Shown piece after piece: positions 1 through 5,986 of a stretch of DNA of 13,595 nt. Below the pieces are notes generated by a model. The model did not search any database, was not told where the DNA came from, and saw nothing but the letters and a program-made list of their open reading frames with translations. Source of the stretch: Burkholderiales bacterium (GTDB lineage: Bacteria > Pseudomonadota > Gammaproteobacteria > Burkholderiales > SG8-41); NCBI GenBank assembly GCA_005800795.1, contig SYEN01000452.1, forward strand, positions 1 to 13,595, in the 5' to 3' direction. The position numbers and the translations under genes were made by a program. Positions within the stretch are counted from its first letter, which is position 1. Each line of letters opens with the position of its first letter.

Positions 1-102
1 CGCCTGGTAGTTGCGCACGCCGGTCCATGGCGCGGTTTTGTCTTTCGACAATTGATCGATGCTGTAGGCGTGGGGTTCGCTTTTCATTAACCAATATCGC
101 AT
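1..102 (-). CDS. EVE domain-containing protein, N-terminal 34 codons (cut by window edge)
   Basis: The minus strand from 102 encodes a protein beginning MRYWLMKSEP, followed by SIDQL and, near residues 26-33, WTGVRNYQ. These are the hallmark N-terminal segments of the bacterial EVE-domain family (related to human THYN1), a PUA-like fold thought to bind modified bases in nucleic acids; its exact role in bacteria is unsettled. I chose the ATG at 102 because GGAGA (109-113 on the complement) lies 6 nt upstream; an in-frame ATG at 108 overlaps too closely with that site. The gene begins directly after the intrinsic terminator that follows 6S RNA, so it probably depends on read-through from the zapA/6S side. 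The rest of the gene is outside the window. The family call is strong because the short N-terminus is so characteristic. Confidence 0.88.
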   Translation of the reverse strand, partial: MRYWLMKSEPHAYSIDQLSKDKTAPWTGVRNYQA

Positions 103-113
103 GCGCATTCTCC

Positions 114-142
114 AAAAAAAATGCGGCAAAGCCGCATTTTTT
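114..142 (-). terminator. Intrinsic terminator after 6S RNA (symmetrical, could work both ways)
   Basis: A perfect 12-bp inverted repeat (AAAAAATGCGGC at 116-127, GCCGCATTTTTT at 131-142) encloses a 3-nt loop. On the minus strand the GC stem is followed by eight T residues (121 down to 114), the classic Rho-independent arrangement. It lies about 36 nt past the estimated 3' end of 6S RNA and ends directly against the ribosome binding site of the EVE-domain gene. The plus strand also ends in six T residues, so the structure could stop transcription in either direction. Confidence 0.85.
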
Positions 143-177
143 CACTCAACATTCAAAAATAGACACTGCTGTTAGGG

Positions 178-356
178 TTCCCCCGCCTGTGCCGTCAGGC
201 CCGGTTTCTTGAACCAAAGGCTCAAGGGGTCGCCTTCCGGATTCCTTTAGGTTCGTCCGACGTGGGACGCTCACACCGGTATCACAAGGTCAGCAACCTA
301 TTACCACTTATTGGCTCAAAGAAATTAAAGGCCTTTACGAACACCGCAGGGGAATT
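178..356 (-). ncRNA. ssrS: 6S RNA
   Basis: 6S RNA binds the sigma-70 RNA polymerase holoenzyme by mimicking an open promoter and dampens transcription in stationary phase. On the minus strand the 5' end (TTCCCCTGCGGTG from 354) can pair with the 3' end (CACAGGCGGGGGAA, ending at 178) to form the closing stem of a molecule of about 180 nt, the usual 6S length. Inside are stretches resembling E. coli 6S: TTGAGCCAATA near 311-321, similar to CUGAGCCGAUA, and CCTTGAGCCTTTGGTTCAAG near 209-228, similar to CCUUGAACCAAGGGUUCAAG. Position supports the call: ssrS lies downstream of zapA on the same strand in many proteobacteria. The ends are estimates from pairing; processing from a longer zapA transcript or a separate promoter near 390 are both possible. 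The gamma-proteobacterial partner gene for 5-formyltetrahydrofolate cyclo-ligase is absent, with an EVE gene in its place. Confidence 0.82.
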
Positions 357-401
357 TCTGAGCGGGCTGGCCGATACGCCGTGCCGGGAGCTGCACGCGG
401 A

Positions 402-752
402 TCAGAACAGTTGCGTCTGCTCCGCCATGGCTTTATCGATCACCGCTTCCATGCCGGCCATTCTACGCTTGAAGCCTGCCATGTCAAAATCGCCGCCGAC
501 TTTTGCGCCGAGAAATTCGTGCGTGATGTTCAGCGCCGCCATTATGGCGATGCGCTCAAGACCGACAATCTTGCCCTGATCGCGGATTTCTTCCATGCGG
601 CGATTCAAGTAGTCAACCGCCTCAAGCAGACCGGCTTGCTCGCTTTCCTTGCACGCGACGCGAAAATTGCGCCCCATGATGGTGATTTGCAGACCCTTGG
701 CATCCTTGGCGTCTTTGGTATCTTTGCTTTCGCGGACTTCGGCGGCGCTCAT
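402..752 (-). CDS. zapA: Cell division protein ZapA
   Basis: ZapA is a small cytoplasmic protein that binds FtsZ and promotes bundling of protofilaments in the Z ring. The 116-residue product has the family core: GLQITIMGRNFRVAC near residues 20-34 (the globular beta head) and GKIVGLERIAIMAALNITHE near 60-79 (start of the long dimerising helix), followed by a helical tail. The N-terminus carries an unusual charged extension with the repeat KDTKDAKDAK that many ZapA proteins lack. The gene starts 2 nt after the stop of the upstream coiled-coil gene, so the two are co-transcribed and probably translationally coupled; only a weak GTGAG-like ribosome site is visible. 6S RNA follows on the same strand. 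Confidence 0.93.
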   Translation of the reverse strand: MSAAEVRESKDTKDAKDAKGLQITIMGRNFRVACKESEQAGLLEAVDYLNRRMEEIRDQGKIVGLERIAIMAALNITHEFLGAKVGGDFDMAGFKRRMAGMEAVIDKAMAEQTQLF

Positions 753-754
753 GA

Positions 755-961
755 TCAGCTCACGTTGGCGTCTTCGGGAATTTGCTGCAGCAGCGCTTCC
801 AGCCGCGCCGTGGCGCCGCTGATTTTGTCTTCAAGCTGGCGTTTGGCACTCAACGCGGACGCGACTTCCTGCCGCAACTGGTGGTTTTCAGCACGCAATT
901 GCTGGCACACCGCTATTAGCTGCGACAGTTTGGCTTCGAGCGATTTAAGTTCCGCTTCCAT
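755..961 (-). CDS. Small coiled-coil protein of the ZapB-like / TIGR02449 type
   Basis: The 68-residue product is almost entirely heptad-patterned coiled coil (LKSLEAKLSQL, then CQQLRAENHQLRQEV, then LEDKISGATARLEALL), with no membrane segment and a short polar tail ending PEDANVS. Proteins of this size and pattern sit directly upstream of zapA in beta- and gammaproteobacteria and are usually named TIGR02449 family or ZapB-like. ZapB itself joins ZapA at the division ring, so a cytoplasmic role with ZapA is the natural inference, though it is not shown by sequence. The ATG at 961 has no visible Shine-Dalgarno site; instead a TATAGT -10 box ends 6 bp before it, so the transcript may be leaderless. 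Confidence 0.82.
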   Translation of the reverse strand: MEAELKSLEAKLSQLIAVCQQLRAENHQLRQEVASALSAKRQLEDKISGATARLEALLQQIPEDANVS

Positions 962-967
962 GCAAGC

Positions 968-997
968 ACTATAGTTGTAAAAAATCCATCAAGTCAA
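968..997 (-). promoter_or_regulatory. Sigma-70-type promoter for the ZapB-like/zapA/6S unit, possibly leaderless
   Basis: On the minus strand TTGACT (997-992) is separated by 18 bp from TATAGT (973-968). Both differ from consensus by one base. The -10 box ends at 968 and the ATG of the first gene begins at 961, so transcription would be expected to begin at or within a base or two of the start codon. Confidence 0.65.
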
Positions 998-1056
998 CTA
1001 CTAACGATGAAAAGTGAATGTGATTTAGCAATAGTGTGCAGGGTTGTTGTTGCGTG

Positions 1057-1085
1057 TTGGGTGCATGTTAGGTGCGTGCTAACAT
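1057..1085 (+). promoter_or_regulatory. Candidate promoter for the B12 riboswitch and TonB-receptor transcript
   Basis: TTGGGT at 1057-1062 is followed after 17 bp by TAACAT at 1080-1085, which carries an extended -10 TG at 1077-1078. The start site would be near 1092, about 45 nt before the riboswitch core. The same stretch holds an imperfect 11-12 bp direct repeat (GGTGCATGTTA at 1060-1070, GGTGCGTGCTA at 1071-1081). The assignment rests on motif match and position only. Confidence 0.4.
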
Positions 1086-1130
1086 ACGCCCGTTCGCGCG
1101 GTGGGCCGTCCGTAGGTCATGCACGCGCGA

Positions 1131-1375
1131 ACACGGCAAAGGGTGCCGGCGTTTCTTCGAGAACGCCGGTTAAACGGGAAGCCGGTGAGAAAAAAGTGAT
1201 TTAAAACAATCACTTACATTCTATTCCGGCGCTGCCCCCGCAACGGTAAGTGAACGCGACCGTAGTGCATTTTTACGTAGTCGCGGCGATGTGCCAGCAA
1301 AGCCACTGTGCGTGTCTGCAAGAACGCATGGGAAGGCGGCCCATTGAATTCATGAGCCCGTATACCGGCCCCTGC
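1131..1375 (+). promoter_or_regulatory. Cobalamin (adenosylcobalamin-type) riboswitch
   Basis: This RNA element senses B12 and normally turns down B12 uptake or synthesis genes. The conserved pieces appear in the right order on the plus strand: GGTGCC at 1142-1147; an 8-bp hairpin (CCGGCGTT/AACGCCGG) leading to TTAAACGGGAAGCCGGTG at 1170-1187; the B12-box core GCTGCCCCCGCAACGGTAAG at 1231-1250; AGCCACTG at 1301-1308; GGGAAGGC at about 1330-1337; and ATGAGCCCG followed by TACCGGCC at 1352-1370. A variable-arm hairpin AAGTGATT/AATCACTT lies between the second and third blocks. It is placed about 150 nt upstream of a TonB-dependent receptor reading the same way, the standard arrangement for btuB-type genes. 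Outer limits are approximate. Confidence 0.93.
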
Positions 1376-1388
1376 CGAAGGATGGAAA

Positions 1389-1525
1389 TGCCGCGGGGAT
1401 GCGGTGTGCCTGATCCACGCCGGCGCGCTTGCGTGTCCGGTGCGGCATCGTGCTAAGTGATTCCCCAAGGTGTTTTCGAAGCATCGAAACGCGCGCGGCG
1501 GGCGCGCAACACCTTTGAGGAAATT
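1389..1525 (+). promoter_or_regulatory. Riboswitch expression platform with a structure that can mask the ribosome binding site
   Basis: Between the aptamer and the receptor ATG, two structures can be drawn. ATGCCGC (1389-1395) pairs with GCGGCAT (1442-1448). Downstream, AAGGTGTT (1467-1474) pairs with AACACCTT (1508-1515), enclosing two hairpins: TTCGA/TCGAA (1475-1488) and GCGCGC/GCGCGC (1491-1507). This makes a three-way junction directly beside the Shine-Dalgarno GAGGA (1517-1521). TTCC (1461-1464) can also pair with GGAA (1519-1522), which would cover the ribosome site. No T-rich terminator is seen, so control of translation start is the likelier mode. Confidence 0.55.
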
Positions 1526-3634
1526 ATGATAAGGTCCCTAGTTCCAGCCACGGCGGTAGCCGCAAGTCTTGTTTTGCCAGTAGCATTCCCGGCGGCTCAT
1601 GCCGCGCAACCCCCGGCATCGCCGACGCCTGTCGGACCACCCGTGGTGGTCACCGCAACGCGCTTTGCGGAAACCACCGGCACCGCAACGCCAGGCGTCA
1701 CCGTCATCACCGCCGAAGACATCCGCAACAGCGCCGCGAAAACCGTGCCAGATATTTTGTCGCAGCAGGCGGGCATCAACGTGCGCGATCTGTTCGGCAA
1801 CAATGCGGCCACCACCAGCGTCGACATGCGTGGCTTTGGCGCAAGCGGCACGCAGAACACGCTGATTCTCGTCGATGGCCGGCGCGTCAGTGATGTCGAT
1901 TTATCCGGCGTGCAATGGGCCGCAGTGCCGCTAGGCGCCATTGACCGCATCGAAATCGTACGCGGCAGAGGCGCGGTGTTGTATGGCGACGGCGCGTCGT
2001 CGGGCGTCATCAACATCATCACGCGTTCGCCAGGCACGCAAAAAAGCGGCGTTACGATTGAAGGCGGTTACGGCAGTTACGACACACGCGAGTTGATGCT
2101 CTACGGCAATCTCAATGGCGAGCGCGCGGGCTTCAGTGTGCAGGCCATCGACAGGGCGTCCGGCGGCTACCGTGACAACAATTACAACCGGCAACACAAT
2201 TTGCTGGCGGATCTGTATTGGCTGTCAGGCTTGGGTGAAATCACCCTCAAGCTTGCCGCTGACCGCCACGGCATCCGTCTCCCCGGCGCGCGGCAAGTAC
2301 AGCCCAGCGCCAATGTCAATCAGTTCATCAGCGACAAACGCGGCGCGCAAACGCCGCTGGACTACGCTTCGCGCGACGGCGACCGTGCGCTGCTTGACTG
2401 GCGTGTGCCCACCAGCTTTGGCGAATTCAATCTGAGCGGCGGTTGGCGCAGCAAGGAGCAAAAATCCTATTTCGACTTCGGAGGATTCCCCAATTACCGC
2501 ATCGCCGATCTGAATGTGTTGTCGCTGACGCCGCGCGTCAAAGTCACCCTGCCGCTGGCGGGTCACGCCAACACGCTGATTGCAGGGGTGGACAGCTATC
2601 GCTGGGATTACCGGCTGCTGGTCTCCAACGCGCCGGGCAATATCACCCGCCCCATCAACACTGTTGAGGCGCAACAGCAGAACACGGCGTTGTACCTGCA
2701 GGACACGCTGCAATTGACCCAGCGGTTCTCGGTAACCGCCGGTGCGCGCCGCGAGCGTTTCAGTATCGACGCCACCGATCGCCACAACGCCACCGCGCCC
2801 GGCGGCGCATTCGGTTCAGGTGCGCCCCCCGGATCGCAAAGCGAATCCGCTAATGCGTTTGAATTCGGCGTGCGCTACCAGCTGGCCACGCAGACCGCGT
2901 TGCATGCGCGCAGCGGCACCAGTTTCCGCTTTGCCAATGTCGATGAAATTTACGAATCGTCCACCGCGTTCACCAACCAGTTCCAGTTTTTGCGTCCGCA
3001 GAAAGCGCGCACGCACGAAGTGGGCTATGAAACGCGCGGCACGGCAGGCCGCGTGCGCGCCGCGTTGTATACGATGGAAGTGCGCGACGAAATTCACCTC
3101 GACCCGTTCACCAACGGCACCGGCAACACCAATCTGCCGCCGTCACGCCGCCGCGAGCTGGAGCTCGACGGGCAGTGGCTCGCCACGCCCTCCGTCACGC
3201 TGGGCGCCGCTTACACTTATGTCGACGCCACCTTCCGCGAAGGCGTGCTGCCGGGCAGCGGGTTCTCGCAATTGAACGTGCAACTCGCCGGCCGAACCGT
3301 GCCGCTGGTGCCGCGTAACAAGTTGTCGGTGAACGCTGCATGGGCGATGAATGCCAACACACGGTTGAGCGCCGCTGCCAACTACGTCGGCTCGCAGTTC
3401 ATGGACAACGACGAAGGCAACACGCTGGGCGTAAAAATCCCCGCCTACACCGTGGTGGACCTGAAGCTGGTCTACCGCAACGGCCCGTGGCGCGTGGGCG
3501 GCGCAATCAACAATCTCTTCGGCAAGCCGTACTACAACTACGCCGTGCGCAGCCAGTTTGTGGCTGACCGTTACAACGTTTATCCGTTGCCGGAGCGCAA
3601 TATGTCGTTGAACGTGGCTTATGAGTTTCGGTAA
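1526..3634 (+). CDS. TonB-dependent outer-membrane receptor, probable cobalamin (BtuB-type) transporter
   Basis: The 702-residue product is a TonB-gated beta-barrel importing a scarce ligand across the outer membrane. Residues 1-26 form a signal peptide (cleavage after AHA). A TonB-box-like segment VVVTATRF lies at 40-47, the plug domain at roughly 52-167 (TVITAEDIRN, MRGFGASGTQNTLILVDGRR, RIEIVRGRGAVLYGDGASSG, VINIITR), and the 22-strand barrel fills the rest, ending NVAYEFR. I chose the ATG at 1526 rather than an in-frame ATG at 1457 because GAGGA (1517-1521) lies just before it and the signal peptide then begins correctly; the longer form would overlap the folded leader. The B12 riboswitch upstream is the main evidence that the ligand is cobalamin or a related corrinoid; the protein itself does not prove it. 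No B12 transport or synthesis gene follows, so it stands alone. Confidence 0.9.
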   Translation: MIRSLVPATAVAASLVLPVAFPAAHAAQPPASPTPVGPPVVVTATRFAETTGTATPGVTVITAEDIRNSAAKTVPDILSQQAGINVRDLFGNNAATTSVDMRGFGASGTQNTLILVDGRRVSDVDLSGVQWAAVPLGAIDRIEIVRGRGAVLYGDGASSGVINIITRSPGTQKSGVTIEGGYGSYDTRELMLYGNLNGERAGFSVQAIDRASGGYRDNNYNRQHNLLADLYWLSGLGEITLKLAADRHGIRLPGARQVQPSANVNQFISDKRGAQTPLDYASRDGDRALLDWRVPTSFGEFNLSGGWRSKEQKSYFDFGGFPNYRIADLNVLSLTPRVKVTLPLAGHANTLIAGVDSYRWDYRLLVSNAPGNITRPINTVEAQQQNTALYLQDTLQLTQRFSVTAGARRERFSIDATDRHNATAPGGAFGSGAPPGSQSESANAFEFGVRYQLATQTALHARSGTSFRFANVDEIYESSTAFTNQFQFLRPQKARTHEVGYETRGTAGRVRAALYTMEVRDEIHLDPFTNGTGNTNLPPSRRRELELDGQWLATPSVTLGAAYTYVDATFREGVLPGSGFSQLNVQLAGRTVPLVPRNKLSVNAAWAMNANTRLSAAANYVGSQFMDNDEGNTLGVKIPAYTVVDLKLVYRNGPWRVGGAINNLFGKPYYNYAVRSQFVADRYNVYPLPERNMSLNVAYEFR

Positions 3635-3679
3635 CCGCAGTTAACTGAAGCGGGGCTGGCGCGCGTAACGTCAGCTCTT

Positions 3680-4798
3680 TCAACGCTTCTCATCTTCACC
3701 CGTAATCGGCAACGACACCGGCGCCTTGATCCGCGCCGACAAATCATAAGCCTTGGCCAGCATCAGCCGGTCATGCCCTTCGGCGGCAGTGGCGTGCACG
3801 GTAGGCACACCCATCGACAAACGCATCAGCCACGCCTGCGTCTCCTCGGCCATCGGCCCGCGCAGCGCGCCCAAAGCCATATCGCCCGCCGGTGTGCTGC
3901 CGACAAAATCCACCAGCCGGCTGCTGTCGGCGACGTAGCCCATGCCCTGCGGCTCGGATACCGCCATCACAAAATCACGATGGCTGTCGTCGATGGTCAT
4001 CACGCCGGTGGTGCCGACCACGCCGACCTCCAAGCCGTACACCGCGCCAGGCCAGTTCACCGGCAGCGCCCAGTTGACCACGCTGTTGTAGAGCGTGCCA
4101 TCGCTGAAGGTCATGGTGCCGACGGTGGCGTCGGTGCCGCCGTATTTTTTACCGAGGGCTTTGTCGACCGAACGTGCGTAAATTTCCACCGGCGTTTTGC
4201 CCTGCATCATCCACATCACGATGTCGAGCGCGTGGGTGCCGGAAATCACCATCGGCGAATTGAGTGCGGGTTCGCTTTCGCGCTGGTAGTTGTTCAGCGC
4301 CACCATGCGATTGAGGAACGCACGCGAGCTGACGGTGGTGACATCGCCCAGCGCGCCCGCAGCGATTCTGTCTTTCGCCACCAGCCAGCGGCGGCGAAAG
4401 CGCTGGGTATAGCCGATCAGCGCATCCACGCCGGCCTGCTGTATCAAGTCGAGCACCTTCGCCGATTCGGCGAGCTGATTGGAAATGGGTTTTTCAATCA
4501 GCAGCGCCGGTTTGTTGGGATTTTCCAGCGCCACCAACGTGGGGTCGGCGTGCAAGTGGCCGACAGTGGCAATCAGCACGGCAGTGACTTCGGGGCGCTT
4601 TAACAGCTCGCGGTAGTCGCGCGTGACAAAATCCGCGCCGATTTGCTGCGCCACCAGCCGCCCGCGTTCGGGGTTGATCTCGGCGATGCCGATCCAGTCC
4701 ACCGCCGGAAAGCGCGCAGCAATTTCACCGCGCATCAGACCGACACGGCCCGCGCCGACAATGGCGAGGCCGATTCGTTTGGGATTCTTCTGTGTCAT
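3680..4798 (-). CDS. Gfo/Idh/MocA family oxidoreductase
   Basis: This is a cytoplasmic NAD(P)-dependent dehydrogenase of the family that oxidises or reduces sugars, inositols and related polyols. The 372-residue product has an N-terminal Rossmann fold (GLAIVGAGRVG at residues 10-20, acidic residue in AEINPE after the second strand), the family's EKP motif at 102-104 (catalytic lysine 103), and GTHALD at 187-192, matching the conserved GxHxxD with His189 and Asp192 in the active site. A longer frame exists to 4858, but the ATG at 4798 puts the Rossmann fold at the normal distance from the N-terminus and has AAGG 7 nt upstream. It is divergent from the Bug/amidohydrolase unit across a 187-bp gap, suggesting shared control. 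The substrate is unknown. Confidence 0.92.
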   Translation of the reverse strand: MTQKNPKRIGLAIVGAGRVGLMRGEIAARFPAVDWIGIAEINPERGRLVAQQIGADFVTRDYRELLKRPEVTAVLIATVGHLHADPTLVALENPNKPALLIEKPISNQLAESAKVLDLIQQAGVDALIGYTQRFRRRWLVAKDRIAAGALGDVTTVSSRAFLNRMVALNNYQRESEPALNSPMVISGTHALDIVMWMMQGKTPVEIYARSVDKALGKKYGGTDATVGTMTFSDGTLYNSVVNWALPVNWPGAVYGLEVGVVGTTGVMTIDDSHRDFVMAVSEPQGMGYVADSSRLVDFVGSTPAGDMALGALRGPMAEETQAWLMRLSMGVPTVHATAAEGHDRLMLAKAYDLSARIKAPVSLPITGEDEKR

Positions 4799-4966
4799 GT
4801 GCCAGCCTTGTCCAACTTTTTTCCGGAGCCGATTGTGCCACGCGCGGTGCGTCGACAATAACCAAAACCAATCAATTGTAAGTATCTGTTTTTATTAGCT
4901 TATTTTTGACTGCTTGTTGCCGCTCACGATATCGTCGCAGTGTTATATTCCCGCGCTGTCGCTCAC

Positions 4967-4972
4967 TATACT
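4967..4972 (+). promoter_or_regulatory. Candidate -10 box of the Bug/amidohydrolase operon
   Basis: TATACT at 4967-4972 is one base off consensus, with only a poor -35 (TTATAT, 4943-4948) 18 bp upstream. It would place the transcript start about 6-8 nt before the ATG at 4986, where no good Shine-Dalgarno site is seen. An alternative TTGACT (4906-4911) with TATCGT (4930-4935) overlaps the 10-bp palindrome ACGATATCGT (4926-4935), a possible operator in this divergent gap. Confidence 0.3.
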
Positions 4973-4985
4973 GGTTCAGATCATC

Positions 4986-5957
4986 ATGAAACACACTTTT
5001 TCGGCTGCCGTCGCGCTGTTGTTCGCCACTTTCGCCCCGATCATTTTGGCGCAGCCACAGTGGTCGCCTACGCGCCCGGTGCGCCTGGTCGTGCCGTTTC
5101 CGCCTGGCGGCGCGACCGATGTCATCGGCCGCATCGTCTCCGTGCGCCTCGCCGAGCGCGTGGGACATCAAGTGGTGGTGGACAATCGCGGCGGTGCGAA
5201 TGCCATCATCGGCACCGAAATCACCGCCAAGGCCGCGCCCGATGGCCACACCCTGTTGCTGGTGCCGGTGGGACATTCAATCACGCCATCGGTCACGCGC
5301 AAGCTGCCGTACGACACACTGAAAGATTTTGCCGCCATCGGGCAGATCGGCAATGGTGCCTACGTGCTGTTGGTGAATGCCGCGCTGCCCGCGAAATCAA
5401 TGAGTGAGTTTATTGCACACGCCAAGTCGCGCGCAGGTGCGCTTAACTATGCGGCCACAGGCCACGGTAACGCCACGCATCTTGCCGGTGAGTTGCTAAA
5501 GGCGCTCGCCGGCATCGATATGCAAAGTATCTACTACAAGGGTGGAGGCCCGGCACTGGCCGACTTAATGGGCGGGCAAGTATCGGCGTTTTTTGCGGGG
5601 CTTGCCACTGCGGCCGGGCAGATCAAGGCCGGCAAAGTGCGTGCGCTGGGTGTCACTACGCTGCGCCGTGCCGGCGGGTTTCCCGATTTGCCGACCATCG
5701 CCGAGTCGGGCGTGCCGGGGTATGAAGTCGACGGCTGGTACGGCCTGCTTGCGCCCGCGGCCACGCCTGCCGCGGTCATAGCGCGGCTGAATCAGGATTT
5801 GTCCGCTGTGGTCGCAATGCCGGAAGCAAAAGAACGCCTGTTGGGCGTGGGTATCGATGCTCGCGGCTCCACGCCCGCCGAATTTCATCAGCGCATTGCA
5901 CGCGACATTCAGCGCTGGGCGGAAGTGGTGAAAAGAGCGAAGATTACGCCAGAGTAA
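4986..5957 (+). CDS. Bug/TctC-family periplasmic substrate-binding protein
   Basis: Bug proteins are periplasmic receptors for carboxylates, amides and other small organic compounds; a few work with TctAB-type transporters, but most are orphans. The 323-residue product starts with a signal peptide (cut near ILA/QPQW, residue 22-23) and shows the family's landmarks: RPVRLVVPFPPGGATD at about 30-45, a VVVDNRGGANAIIGTE segment, APDGHTLLL, LPYDTLKDFA, and near the C-terminus DLPTIAESGVPGYEVDGWYG. The frame extends upstream to 4914, but the ATG at 4986 is the one that starts the signal peptide. The amidohydrolase gene begins 29 nt after its stop, so the pair probably form one operon: capture of a ligand and enzymatic attack on it. 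No transporter membrane genes are nearby. The ligand is unknown. Confidence 0.92.
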   Translation: MKHTFSAAVALLFATFAPIILAQPQWSPTRPVRLVVPFPPGGATDVIGRIVSVRLAERVGHQVVVDNRGGANAIIGTEITAKAAPDGHTLLLVPVGHSITPSVTRKLPYDTLKDFAAIGQIGNGAYVLLVNAALPAKSMSEFIAHAKSRAGALNYAATGHGNATHLAGELLKALAGIDMQSIYYKGGGPALADLMGGQVSAFFAGLATAAGQIKAGKVRALGVTTLRRAGGFPDLPTIAESGVPGYEVDGWYGLLAPAATPAAVIARLNQDLSAVVAMPEAKERLLGVGIDARGSTPAEFHQRIARDIQRWAEVVKRAKITPE

Positions 5958-5986
5958 ATCAGACAATATCAAAAGTGAGGAGCCCC

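Noticed and set aside
381..974. Open frame of 197 codons on the plus strand across zapA and the ZapB-like gene
   Set aside because: It overlaps two well-recognised genes on the other strand and has no start signal or domain.
1250..1468. Short open frames on both strands inside the riboswitch and its leader
   Set aside because: The region is explained by conserved riboswitch motifs and leader structure; the frames are Cys/Arg/His-rich noise.
1457..1525. Longer start of the TonB receptor at ATG 1457
   Set aside because: It would add 23 Arg-rich residues before a good signal peptide and has no ribosome site, whereas GAGGA precedes ATG 1526.
3773..4603. Open frame of 276 codons on the plus strand, opposite the Gfo/Idh/MocA gene
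   Set aside because: It is rich in His, Arg and Gln with no recognisable motif and lies fully antisense to a gene with clear catalytic motifs; typical shadow of GC-rich coding DNA.
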